A stretch of 64,000 nt of DNA from positions 1 to 64,000 of the forward strand of contig JAHEHF010000002.1 in assembly GCA_024644745.1 (NCBI GenBank). Reading direction: 5' to 3'. This document shows, piece after piece, positions 37,401-45,760 of the stretch (position 1 is the stretch's first letter; each line of letters begins with the position of its first letter). Source of the stretch: Flavobacteriaceae bacterium (lineage in GTDB: Bacteria > Bacteroidota > Bacteroidia > Flavobacteriales > Flavobacteriaceae). The notes below the pieces were generated by a model, which was given only the letters and a program-made list of their open reading frames with translations, was not told the origin of the DNA and searched no databases. Made by a program: the position numbers and the translations under genes.

Positions 37401-39383
37401 TTATTCTATATCTACAGGGTCACCGTCAAGCGTATAAGAGATCGGGACACTGGAACCTTTTGGAGACACTCTCACATAGCCTTGCATTTCCTGATGCAGG
37501 GCCGAACAGAAGTCGGTGCAATAGAATGGCCATACACCTTCCTGCTTGGGTTCCCATACAAATGATTCTGTTTGACCGGGCATGATCAGCAATTCGGATG
37601 TATTTGCACCGATCATGGATACACCATGGGGCTGATCATAGTCCTGCTCGAGATTTGTAAAGTGGAAATACACTTTATCGCCAACCTGGATACCTTCAAT
37701 ATTGTCAGGAGCAAAATGTGAGCGAATCATGGTCATGTATACATGAACCACATTGCCTTCTCTTACCACTTTGGCCTCGGCCTCACTTTTAACAGCATAA
37801 GGATGCATATTCTCTTCCAGTTTGAAAAACTCTTTAGAATTCTTGGCCACAATATCTGCCGCAATACCTGCTGCATAATGGGGTTCTCCTACCGTTGGGA
37901 AATCGAGCAACAATTCCATTTTATCTCCGGAAATATCAAACAGCTGTGCTGACTGAGTAACCTCAGGACCCGTTGGAAGGTACCTGTCTTTGGTTATTTT
38001 GTTCATGGCAACCACATATTTACCAAAAGGCTTTCTTGAATTTCCTCCAGGAATCATCAGGTGACCCACAGAATAAAATGTTTTTTGTCTGTCAAGCACC
38101 TCCCATGTTCCCAATTTCCATTTAACAACCTCTGATGAGATAAAGAAAGTGGTATACGCATTTCCCTTACCATCAAACTCTGTGTGGAGCGGCCCGAGAC
38201 CAGGATTTTTCACAGCACCGGCCAGGGTTGCTTCATAAGACAGAATAGGAATACCATAGGCGTCTCCGTCAAAATCCTTATTTTCAATGGCTGTAAGCAT
38301 TTTACTGAAGGAGTGAACTGTCAATTCGGCGGCGAGTTTTCCACTTCCCACAATGTACTCACCGCTTGGATCCACATCACAACCATGCGGAGATTTTGGA
38401 GTTGGCATAAAGTAAATCGCACCCGGCACTTCTGTTGGGTCTACAACAAGAACTTCCTTCTTCATGGTAGAAGTGGCCATATGCGTCGTTTCATCATATA
38501 CATTATGCGCATAATTTGCAGGTACCATTTTTCCTCCACCGTTGTTCACATAAGCCTCAATTTTTTTCCAGTTGACGGCTGCTATAAAATCTTTGTCATT
38601 TTGAGAAGCATTGACCTCAAGCAATGAATTGGCTTCTTCTGTATTATAGGTTGAAAAGAAGAACCATCCGTGAGATGCACCCCTTCCCGGATGAGAAAGG
38701 TCATAATCAAAACCGGGCATCATGATCTGAAATTTAATATCCATTCTGCCATCTTCAGGGGCTACAGAAATAAAGGATAGAGCTCCTTTAAAATTCCCTT
38801 TGTATTCTGAAATTGGCATGTCTCTTTGAGGAAACGGTACCGAAAATCTGGTTCCGGCAACAACATACTCTGTGTTTTCGGTAACAAAAGAGGAACTGTG
38901 ATTCCCGGCCGAATTCGGCACTTCAATGATCTCAGTAGTCTCAAAGGTCGTCAAATCAATCTTAGCAATACGCGGCGTGTTGTTACCATTGATAAACACC
39001 CATCTTCCGTCTAACTCACCTGCGGTCTGAGAAATATCAGGGTGGTGAGAATCATCCCATGGAATAAAACCATGTGAAGTGTTCAACATCGGTTTTGTTT
39101 CTTCGTTAAACCCCCAGGCCTTTTCCGCATCCACAGAAAAAACAGGAATTATTTTAAATAATCTTCCTGAAGGCAGGCCATAAACAGATAGCTGACCACT
39201 GAACCCTCCCGATATAAAAGCATAATATTCATCGTGCTCTCCCGGGGCTACGTATACCTTCTCTGCAGCATTACCTGATAATGCACCCTGACTGGACGAT
39301 TTACCTGAATTCATATCACCACAGGAGACCAGCCATGAAGTAAGGACGGTAAGGGTAATGAAATATTTAAACATTGTTTTCAT
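37401..39383 (-). CDS. nosZ: Nitrous oxide reductase, clade II (Sec-type), lipoprotein
   Basis: Reduces N2O to N2 in the periplasm. The 660-residue protein has a Sec signal with lipobox WLVSC (no Tat twin-arginine), typical of clade II and suggesting a lipid anchor. The beta-propeller carries the CuZ histidines in DDSHHPDIS, SHGWFFFSTYN, PHGCDVDPSG and GPLHTEFDG. The C-terminal cupredoxin domain has the CuA motif CTDFCSALHQEM with Cys622, Cys626, His630 and Met633. The organism also encodes a cytochrome c, just upstream, as probable electron donor. No nosR or nosX gene is in the window, as is usual for clade II. Confidence 0.97.
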   Translation of the reverse strand: MKTMFKYFITLTVLTSWLVSCGDMNSGKSSSQGALSGNAAEKVYVAPGEHDEYYAFISGGFSGQLSVYGLPSGRLFKIIPVFSVDAEKAWGFNEETKPMLNTSHGFIPWDDSHHPDISQTAGELDGRWVFINGNNTPRIAKIDLTTFETTEIIEVPNSAGNHSSSFVTENTEYVVAGTRFSVPFPQRDMPISEYKGNFKGALSFISVAPEDGRMDIKFQIMMPGFDYDLSHPGRGASHGWFFFSTYNTEEANSLLEVNASQNDKDFIAAVNWKKIEAYVNNGGGKMVPANYAHNVYDETTHMATSTMKKEVLVVDPTEVPGAIYFMPTPKSPHGCDVDPSGEYIVGSGKLAAELTVHSFSKMLTAIENKDFDGDAYGIPILSYEATLAGAVKNPGLGPLHTEFDGKGNAYTTFFISSEVVKWKLGTWEVLDRQKTFYSVGHLMIPGGNSRKPFGKYVVAMNKITKDRYLPTGPEVTQSAQLFDISGDKMELLLDFPTVGEPHYAAGIAADIVAKNSKEFFKLEENMHPYAVKSEAEAKVVREGNVVHVYMTMIRSHFAPDNIEGIQVGDKVYFHFTNLEQDYDQPHGVSMIGANTSELLIMPGQTESFVWEPKQEGVWPFYCTDFCSALHQEMQGYVRVSPKGSSVPISYTLDGDPVDIE

Positions 39384-39403
39384 AAGTATTAAAATTTATT
39401 CGG

Positions 39404-39880
39404 TTAATTTTTTGTTCTAAAATATTCTAAAAGGGCTCTTGCCTCTTCTTCAGTTAAATTCTGATTTGCCATTGGAGCTCCATTTGCTTCAGCAAGCAAC
39501 TGAATGGCAATGGGATCTTTTTTTATCATTTCTTCGGGATTCATGGTCATATTCATGATCCATTCCGGACTTCTCCTTTGCGTTACCCCTTTTAATGCAG
39601 GGCCAACAAATTTTTTACTGATTTTATGACAGGCCGTACATTTGGCTTTAAACACGACCTCACCTTCCGCCACCAAGGCGGGGTCAATTTCGCCCAGTGT
39701 TACACTGGTTATGGGTCCAATTCCTTTGTTTGACATAGGGTCCTCTGAACTCTCTTGTGCTTTTACCTCTTTTGAGGCAGGGACCTCTGAAACATCTTCT
39801 TTCGGTTTATCACCTCCACCACAGCTGGCGAGACTCAAAACAAGGACCATTGATATTATTAGTTTAAATTTCATTTTCAT
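39404..39880 (-). CDS. Monoheme cytochrome c lipoprotein, probable electron donor to NosZ
   Basis: A 158-residue lipoprotein (lipobox LASC, Cys20) with a low-complexity Lys/Glu/Ser linker (about 25-52) and a class I cytochrome c domain: heme site CTACH (81-85), GPALKGVTQR, and the Met ligand within NMTMNPEEM. It precedes nosZ by 20 bp on the same strand, so it most likely carries electrons to CuA. Small cytochrome c genes in this position are common in clade II nos clusters. Confidence 0.9.
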   Translation of the reverse strand: MKMKFKLIISMVLVLSLASCGGGDKPKEDVSEVPASKEVKAQESSEDPMSNKGIGPITSVTLGEIDPALVAEGEVVFKAKCTACHKISKKFVGPALKGVTQRRSPEWIMNMTMNPEEMIKKDPIAIQLLAEANGAPMANQNLTEEEARALLEYFRTKN

Positions 39881-39906
39881 TTTTTTAGTTGGTGTTGTAC
39901 ATAAAT

Positions 39907-40476
39907 TTATTCTGCCGGAACCAGAACGTCGTCAACAACGTGTATCCAGCCATTACTCACTTGGACGGTTTTTATGATTTTTGTTCCTCCCACATAAATT
40001 TCTCCATCCTTATCTTCGACTTCAAGGTAATTCCCTGATGCCATATAAAGTTTTCTTCCTTTTTTTGCTTCTTTTATCAATTGCTTCACAGGAAAATTAG
40101 CAGGAGCCACATGGTTGGTCAGGATAAATGCCAAAGTGGCCTTATTCTCGGGCTTCACAAGATTTTCAACTGTACCTTCCGGTAATTTTCCAAATGCTGT
40201 GTTTAAAGGTGCAAAGATTGTCAAGGGTCCGGCATTCACGACGGCATCTTCTACTCCTGCAGCTTCTATTGCAGCTACCAAAGTGCTGAAATCTTCTATT
40301 GATTTTGCCACTTGCAAGGCATTGGCATCAGACTCGCTGTCCTTTACCGCCGCCTGCCCCGAGAGCGTCTGCGTTTCAGTTACATTGGCATCATTGCCCT
40401 CACTGCTGGCTTTCTCATTTTTACACGAGACAAATGATATGAGTAATAATGTTATCAAGAATATCCTGGTTTTCAT
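39907..40476 (-). CDS. Fasciclin-domain lipoprotein heading the nos operon
   Basis: Start taken at 40476 (MKTRIFLITLLLISFVSC, lipobox FVSC); two codons upstream another ATG is in frame. The mature protein has an acidic Ser/Glu-rich linker and one FAS1 domain (about 60-187) with the two hallmark blocks PLTIFAPLNTAFGKLPEG and NGWIHVVDDVLVPAE. FAS1 domains mediate adhesion or protein contacts; a role in N2O respiration is not established. The 26 bp gap to the cytochrome gene and the lack of another promoter suggest it is the first gene of the nos transcript. Confidence 0.88.
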   Translation of the reverse strand: MKTRIFLITLLLISFVSCKNEKASSEGNDANVTETQTLSGQAAVKDSESDANALQVAKSIEDFSTLVAAIEAAGVEDAVVNAGPLTIFAPLNTAFGKLPEGTVENLVKPENKATLAFILTNHVAPANFPVKQLIKEAKKGRKLYMASGNYLEVEDKDGEIYVGGTKIIKTVQVSNGWIHVVDDVLVPAE

Positions 40477-40521
40477 AATCAAAAAATTAAGTTAGTTAAA
40501 ATTTGTAATTTGACACATCAA

Positions 40522-40529
40522 CAAAAATA
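40522..40529 (-). promoter_or_regulatory. Probable promoter -7 element of the nos operon
   Basis: Minus strand reads TATTTTTG, matching TAnnTTTG, 46 bases before the fasciclin start. An inverted repeat TTGA-CACA-TCAA at 40510-40521 lies just downstream, near the expected transcription start, where a repressor could bind. The divergent Rrf2 regulator is the obvious candidate, but its site in this phylum is not known to me. Confidence 0.45.
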
Positions 40530-40599
40530 TGTAACATTAGTAACCTAAAACATGATAATTGTCACATAAAGGATAATTTTATCTTTTATATATTTGTAC

Positions 40600-41028
40600 A
40601 TGCTAAACAGAGAGAGTAAATACGCCATCAGGGGGGTCATTTATTTGGCGATGAATGCTTCCAAAACCAATAAATTGGGATCAAAAGAAGTTGGTCAAAA
40701 AATAAAGGTGCCCTTGCCTTTTCTTGCTAAAATATTTCAGCATCTCAGCAAAGAAAACCTGATCAGTTCGACCAAAGGGCCACACGGGGGTTTCTTCCTT
40801 ACCGATGAACAGTTATCAGGAAATCTTCTTGCCATTATTGCCTGTATCGATGGCCTGGACAGTTTTAAAACCTGTTTTCTGGGATTACCCGCATGCAGCG
40901 ATGATAACCCCTGCGCCATTCATCACCTGAATGCCGAATTCAGAGAGCGGATGCTTACCGAATTAAAAAAAAGAAGCATTGCCGATTTTGCTGAGGATGC
41001 ATTATCCGGAAAATCATCTATTTTTTAA
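40600..41028 (+). CDS. Rrf2-family transcriptional regulator with Fe-S cysteines (NsrR/IscR-like)
   Basis: Start ATG at 40600 (MLNRESKYAIRG); 142 residues. N-terminal winged helix with KYAIRGVIYLA and the recognition region STKGPHGGFFL. Three cysteines, Cys92, Cys99 and Cys105 in TCFLGLPACSDDNPC, are spaced like the Fe-S ligands of NsrR and IscR, so it probably senses nitric oxide, oxygen or Fe-S status. It is transcribed divergently from the nos operon with a 123 bp gap, so it is the likely local regulator. Which signal it senses is inference. Confidence 0.85.
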   Translation: MLNRESKYAIRGVIYLAMNASKTNKLGSKEVGQKIKVPLPFLAKIFQHLSKENLISSTKGPHGGFFLTDEQLSGNLLAIIACIDGLDSFKTCFLGLPACSDDNPCAIHHLNAEFRERMLTELKKRSIADFAEDALSGKSSIF

Positions 41029-41037
41029 AATATTTCT

Positions 41038-41045
41038 TATCTTTG
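41038..41045 (+). promoter_or_regulatory. Bacteroidetes -7 element for apaG
   Basis: TATCTTTG matches TAnnTTTG, 28 bases before the apaG start codon and just after the regulator stop codon. Confidence 0.5.
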
Positions 41046-41073
41046 TAAGGTCAACTATATTAATTGACAAGCT

Positions 41074-41460
41074 ATGGTTCAACAAGTTACAAAGGGTATA
41101 AAAATTTCAATCACCACGAATTTTGAAGGAAACAGATATCAGAATTCTAAGGTTTACTATGCTTTTAGCTACAGCATTACCATTGAGAACCAAAGTAGTG
41201 ATACGGTACAGTTACTGAACAGAAGATGGAATATTTTTGACTCGCTCAATAATTTAGAGATTGTTGAAGGTGAGGGTGTTGTAGGTAAAAAACCGATCCT
41301 TAAGCCTAAAGAGTCCTATACCTATTCATCACACTGCTTTCTGATTTCTCCTATTGGATCCATGAATGGATTTTATGAAATGATCAATTTTTCAACTTCT
41401 GAAAAGTTTAAAGTGAGCATTCCGACATTTCAATTGATGCTCCCTGCCACTTTTAATTAA
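41074..41460 (+). CDS. apaG: ApaG domain protein
   Basis: Single-domain protein of 128 residues, the usual ApaG length. Immunoglobulin-like fold recognised from YYAFSYSITIENQSSDTVQLLNRRW (region 29-53), the GEGVVGKKP glycine loop (70-78) and SPIGSMNGFYEM near the C-terminus. ApaG has been linked to Mg2+/Co2+ resistance in enterobacteria; the biochemical function is unclear. It is 45 bp after the Rrf2 gene but has its own promoter element. Confidence 0.92.
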   Translation: MVQQVTKGIKISITTNFEGNRYQNSKVYYAFSYSITIENQSSDTVQLLNRRWNIFDSLNNLEIVEGEGVVGKKPILKPKESYTYSSHCFLISPIGSMNGFYEMINFSTSEKFKVSIPTFQLMLPATFN

Positions 41461-41498
41461 ATTGACTACTTTTATTTCATGGTACAAGTGCTTCTTTT

Positions 41499-42965
41499 AT
41501 GAAATCCATTACAAGATTTACGAAGAATATCCGTGGAAATCAATGTTTGAATTGTGAAAGTCCCATTTCCTATGAAGACAATTTTTGTCCGAATTGTGGC
41601 CAGGTGAACGATATGAAAAAGATTAGCCTGATACAATATTTTTCAGCCTATCTCGAAGATTTTTACTCTTTTGACAACCGGTTCTTTAAAACTGTCATCC
41701 CGCTGATCTTTAAACCGGGATTCGTATCGAAACAATATGTGTCAGGAAAAAGAATCAGTTACGTGAATCCGTTTCAATTATACCTGCAGATTACCATACT
41801 GTTTTTTTTAATCCTCAGTATTTTTAAAACCATAGACCAGTACAAACCCGGTGGAGCAAAATCGAGCGACCCGATGGTCGAATTGAACAGAGACAAGGCG
41901 ATTTCAGCCCTGGATACCATCAAACAGGTCACTCTTAAAGAAATTCAAAATCCGGATTTAGGATTGGATTCTGTCACCCTGTCGAATATCACTGATGAAA
42001 TTGACAATTTCCAACCAGTACCGCAAGTGGCAGATTCTACAAAGAAGGATTCCTTGAAAGCGCATGAAAAAATATTACTTGACTACGTCGACTCAATTAT
42101 TGCTGCTCCCGGTGCCCTGCTTGTTTTCAGAAATAAGAACAGCTCATCTCATCAAAAGGATTCGGTCATGGAGTCTTTAATGAAGACGATTGACCTCAAA
42201 ATCAAAAAACTGGAAATTCCGAAGCAAGACGTTATGGTAGACGAATGGAGCGATGTTGGAGCAGGATGGGCCGAAATTTCAAAAAATTATGTTTTGAAAG
42301 ACCTGGCAGCCTCTAGGATCCAGGAAATCCTAAACGCTGAAAATATAGACTATACCATTCCTACATCTGTGATGGTTCGCTCCCGCAAAGTCGATTCAAA
42401 AAGCAGACTGGAAGGCATCGTAAAAAAGGTTACAATCTTTATGGAATACGAAAAGGAAGAACCTGAAACAGATGTGTTGATGGCCCTGGATGATCTTCAA
42501 TATGAAAAAAGTTACTGGAATGTATTTCTATACAGCAAATCAAAAGACTGGAATGAAGCGGTAAAAGACCCCCAGAATTATGGCAGGGAATTAAAGGATC
42601 GCATCCTGTCGAGAGTTTCAGTGGCCCTGTTCTTGTTACTGCCTATTTTCACAATGATCGTAGCCTTGCTGTATATCAGAGGTAAATTCAATTACACGGA
42701 ACACCTGGTATTTGTCTTTCATGCCCAAACCGTGTTTTTTATTTTGCTTTTGCTCTTCATCGTTCTGGGCCGGATCGTGAATTCAGAAAAAATTCCATGG
42801 ATCATTATACCCCTCTTCCTGATCTATCTGTATATGGCCTTAAAAAGTTTTTACGGTCAGGGATGGTTCAAAACCCTTGTCAAATATGTCATGTTGAATT
42901 TTTTCTTTGTGATTCTGGCCTCGATAGGCGGGGTCATCATCTCTTTCCTCGCTTTTATGATCTGA
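41499..42965 (+). CDS. DUF3667 membrane protein with N-terminal zinc ribbon
   Basis: A 488-residue protein. An N-terminal zinc ribbon has CLNC...CPNC (Cys16, Cys19, Cys30, Cys33), followed by the DUF3667 block FKPGFVSKQYVSGKRISYVNP and a membrane helix (about 92-110). A large soluble middle region (about 115-365) follows, then four hydrophobic segments at the C-terminus. The function of this Bacteroidota family is unknown. It is 38 bp after apaG and convergent with the NRDE gene, with no gap. Confidence 0.8.
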   Translation: MKSITRFTKNIRGNQCLNCESPISYEDNFCPNCGQVNDMKKISLIQYFSAYLEDFYSFDNRFFKTVIPLIFKPGFVSKQYVSGKRISYVNPFQLYLQITILFFLILSIFKTIDQYKPGGAKSSDPMVELNRDKAISALDTIKQVTLKEIQNPDLGLDSVTLSNITDEIDNFQPVPQVADSTKKDSLKAHEKILLDYVDSIIAAPGALLVFRNKNSSSHQKDSVMESLMKTIDLKIKKLEIPKQDVMVDEWSDVGAGWAEISKNYVLKDLAASRIQEILNAENIDYTIPTSVMVRSRKVDSKSRLEGIVKKVTIFMEYEKEEPETDVLMALDDLQYEKSYWNVFLYSKSKDWNEAVKDPQNYGRELKDRILSRVSVALFLLLPIFTMIVALLYIRGKFNYTEHLVFVFHAQTVFFILLLLFIVLGRIVNSEKIPWIIIPLFLIYLYMALKSFYGQGWFKTLVKYVMLNFFFVILASIGGVIISFLAFMI

Positions 42966-43640
42966 TCAAAAAGGCTCATACAGCATATCTACTTCATTTT
43001 CGTTTTTTAAAACCTGGGTAATACTGACCGTGCCCACCCTTTCACGTTTCATAAATACATCGGTCTTTGGATCTCCAGTTCCTGCATTTTTATGAAAGCT
43101 GAGTATACTTTCAGGAGAGATATCCCCTTCATGCAGCCAATGTTCAAACCAATTCTCCCTCATTTCCTTCATTCGTTCATCATACAGGGTTGAGGATGAC
43201 CAAATCACCGGTTTTAAATCCATTTGCCTGAAATGCCTCTGATCCCCATCCCATACAAATTCGAACAAACACAAATTCTTTTCCCAGCTGACCGCCACCA
43301 TGGTAAAGGGTTCTATCCTGTTGAGATCAATGATTTTGCTGGCCGTTTCAAAATTTTCAGCAATCAGCAACTCCTTTACGATCAATCCTCTGCTTTTAGG
43401 GTAATCGGTTTTTCTTATATGGTTCTGGAACCCGCCATTGAGCAAACAGAGCAATCGGTTGTTACGACTTGTACCAATCCAGGTACCTCCTCCTTTTCCA
43501 TCTTTCGGGTAATACAAAGGAACACCTTCCTCCTTGTAAGAAGCCGGAAATGATGCTTTTTCACGCTTATAGCCAACATCCCTGCTCGAAGTCAGGACAA
43601 AACTCTGATCAGACAAGGGTAAAAAAGTCACTGTACACAT
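42966..43640 (-). CDS. NRDE/TANGO2 family protein
   Basis: A 224-residue protein with the N-terminal MCTVTF signature, in which Cys2 becomes N-terminal after Met removal, and a second block GGTWIGTSRNNRLLCLLN with the SRD motif TSSRDVGY near residue 18-25. It belongs to the NRDE (TANGO2) family, related to N-terminal nucleophile hydrolases; human TANGO2 is implicated in lipid or heme handling. The bacterial role is unknown. It is convergent with the DUF3667 gene. Confidence 0.88.
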   Translation of the reverse strand: MCTVTFLPLSDQSFVLTSSRDVGYKREKASFPASYKEEGVPLYYPKDGKGGGTWIGTSRNNRLLCLLNGGFQNHIRKTDYPKSRGLIVKELLIAENFETASKIIDLNRIEPFTMVAVSWEKNLCLFEFVWDGDQRHFRQMDLKPVIWSSSTLYDERMKEMRENWFEHWLHEGDISPESILSFHKNAGTGDPKTDVFMKRERVGTVSITQVLKNENEVDMLYEPF

Positions 43641-43729
43641 AAAAAATATGAATTTCTAAGTTTAACATATCATACTTTACAAAGTTAACATTTAGTCAAT
43701 AGTAAGGTCTTAAAATCTTTCATAATTCG

Positions 43730-43737
43730 TACCTTTG
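43730..43737 (+). promoter_or_regulatory. Bacteroidetes -7 element for pruA
   Basis: TACCTTTG matches TAnnTTTG, 43 bases before the pruA start codon. Confidence 0.55.
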
Positions 43738-43780
43738 CCATCACTAAAAATGGAATTCTACCAATCAAAAATTAAAACAT

Positions 43781-45409
43781 ATGTCAAACGGATTTTTCAA
43801 GGTGCCAAAAGCTGTAAATGAGCCGGTTAATTCCTATGCTCCAGGAACAAAAGCACATAAAGACTTAATTGCAACTTATGATAAAATGTTCAACGAAAAA
43901 GTTGATATCCCATTTTACATTGGAGGCAAAGAATACAGAACCGGAAAAACGGTGGATATACATCCCCCCCATGACCATCAACACAGCGTAGGACAATACC
44001 ACACCGCAGACAAGGAACACATTGAACTAGCGGTTAAAAAAGCGGCTGAAGCAAGAGTAAAATGGGCTAAAACAAGTTGGGAACACCGCGCTGCCATCTT
44101 TTTAAAAGCTGCAGAACTCCTTGCCGGACCTTTCAGATACAAAATGAATGCTGCCACGATGATCGCACAATCCAAGAATGTGATGCAGGCTGAAATCGAT
44201 GCGGCGTGTGAACTGATCGATTTTTTGAGGTTCAACGTTGAGTTCATGACTGAGATCTACAGCAACCAGCCTGAATCTTCTCCCGGCATTTGGAACAGAA
44301 TGCAATACAGGCCCCTCGAAGGATTTGTTTATGCCATTACCCCCTTCAATTTTACAGCCATTGCAGGAAATTTACCTGCCGCTCCCGCGATGATGGGTAA
44401 CGTGGTGATATGGAAACCTGCAAGGTCTCAGGTCTATTCTGCAAATGTGATTATGGAATTGTTCAAAGAGGCGGGTCTTCCTGACGGTGTGATCAATATG
44501 GTAACCGGTAACAGTGCCACCATCACTGATGTCCTTTTGAATGACAAAGATTTTGCCGGAGTTCACTTTACAGGATCTACCCCTGTATTTGACAACTTTT
44601 GGGAAACCATTGGGAAAAATGTGAAATTTTACAAGTCATATCCCCGTATTGTTGGTGAAACAGGTGGAAAAGATTTTATCTGGGCACATCCATCTGCAAA
44701 TCCCAAAGAAGTGGCAACCGCGATTTCCAGAGGTGCATTTGAATACCAGGGACAAAAATGTTCAGCTGCTTCAAGGGCATATCTCCCAAAAAGTCTATGG
44801 AACGATATCCGTGAATATGTGATCACCGATATCAAATCTTTTAAAATGGGAAGCCCGGGTGATAGTTCGAATTTTATAAACGCCGTGATCGACGACAGGG
44901 CCTTTAAAAAATTATCGGGTTATCTGGACCAGGCCAAAAAAGACAGTGATGCAGAGATCATTGTGGGAGGAGACTATGATGACTCCGTAGGTTATTTTAT
45001 TGAGCCCACCGTCATTGTAACCACCAACCCAAAGTACGAAACCATGTGCACAGAATTGTTCGGACCTATCATCACCGTATATGTATATGAAGATGATCAG
45101 TGGGAAGACGTTCTGGACCTTGTTGACGAAACGGGAGAATACGCCTTGACCGGAGCCATTTTCAGTCAAGACCGATACGTCATAGACACGGCCACGAGCA
45201 AGCTTGAGAATGCTGCCGGAAATTTCTATATCAATGATAAACCCACAGGAGCCGTTGTAGGGCAACAGCCATTTGGTGGCGCCAGAGGATCAGGAACGAA
45301 TGATAAAGCCGGTTCCGTTTGGAATCTTCTGCGCTGGGTTTCCAATCGTACCATGAAAGAAACTTTTGTGCCTCCAACAGATTACAGGTATCCTTTTTTA
45401 GGGGAATAA
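43781..45409 (+). CDS. pruA: L-glutamate gamma-semialdehyde (pyrroline-5-carboxylate) dehydrogenase
   Basis: Aldehyde dehydrogenase of 542 residues that oxidises glutamate semialdehyde to glutamate in proline catabolism. The catalytic nucleophile is Cys327 in GQKCSAASRAY and the general base is Glu293 in VGETGGKDF; ITPFNFTAIAGNLPAAPA is typical for the stand-alone PruA group. No proline dehydrogenase domain is fused, and no putA gene is adjacent. Transcribed alone with its own promoter element and terminator. Confidence 0.96.
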   Translation: MSNGFFKVPKAVNEPVNSYAPGTKAHKDLIATYDKMFNEKVDIPFYIGGKEYRTGKTVDIHPPHDHQHSVGQYHTADKEHIELAVKKAAEARVKWAKTSWEHRAAIFLKAAELLAGPFRYKMNAATMIAQSKNVMQAEIDAACELIDFLRFNVEFMTEIYSNQPESSPGIWNRMQYRPLEGFVYAITPFNFTAIAGNLPAAPAMMGNVVIWKPARSQVYSANVIMELFKEAGLPDGVINMVTGNSATITDVLLNDKDFAGVHFTGSTPVFDNFWETIGKNVKFYKSYPRIVGETGGKDFIWAHPSANPKEVATAISRGAFEYQGQKCSAASRAYLPKSLWNDIREYVITDIKSFKMGSPGDSSNFINAVIDDRAFKKLSGYLDQAKKDSDAEIIVGGDYDDSVGYFIEPTVIVTTNPKYETMCTELFGPIITVYVYEDDQWEDVLDLVDETGEYALTGAIFSQDRYVIDTATSKLENAAGNFYINDKPTGAVVGQQPFGGARGSGTNDKAGSVWNLLRWVSNRTMKETFVPPTDYRYPFLGE

Positions 45410-45430
45410 TCGAGGTTTGTACCTTCATAA

Positions 45431-45467
45431 AAAAAAAGTCCGGGGAAAATATCCCGGGCTTTTTTTA
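45431..45467. terminator. Bidirectional terminator between pruA and the 59-residue gene
   Basis: Stem GTCCGGG / CCCGGGC (45438-45444 with 45453-45459, one G-U pair) flanked by an A run on the left and a T run on the right, so it can stop transcripts from both sides. It overlaps the stop codon of the small minus-strand gene. Confidence 0.85.
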
Positions 45468-45644
45468 TGCCCCCTCCATTTTATCGGCATCTGGCAGTAA
45501 GCCAACCAGTTTCTGAGGATCGTGTATTAAAATTGGAATGTGTTGGGCGCAGATATAAAATGCTGAATCCTTATGATAAAATTTTGTCACCGGCATTTCA
45601 AGCTGGCTCTTTCGGCATACGAGGCATTCTCTTTGATCTTTCAT
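45465..45644 (-). CDS. Small Cys/His protein, putative zinc binder (59 residues)
   Basis: A short gene in the 351 bp gap between pruA and kynU. It begins MKDQRECLVCRKSQLEMPV and ends with TAA inside the bidirectional terminator. Four residues are placed like a zinc site: Cys7-x2-Cys10 near the N-terminus and Cys32-x2-His35 in YICAQHIP, followed by LVGLLPDAD. It is on the same strand as kynU, 116 bp downstream, and could be the last gene of the kynurenine operon. Support for coding: start and stop fit a tidy gap, the composition is protein-like and the Cys/His spacing is non-random. I recognise no named family, and the function is unknown. Confidence 0.72.
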   Translation of the reverse strand: MKDQRECLVCRKSQLEMPVTKFYHKDSAFYICAQHIPILIHDPQKLVGLLPDADKMEGA

Positions 45645-45760
45645 ATATTATTGATTTAAACAGGTCAAAATTAGTTCATCATAAAAAACCAAAACATGAC
45701 ATAACTTAGGCTTTCGGGTATTTTCAAAAAAATTTAATCTGACATGAAGCTGCAATCAGA

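Noticed and set aside
40589-40596. TATATTTG, a perfect TAnnTTTG match before the Rrf2 gene
   Set aside because: It lies only 3 bases before the start codon, so transcription would begin at or after the ATG; probably chance, unless the message starts unusually close.
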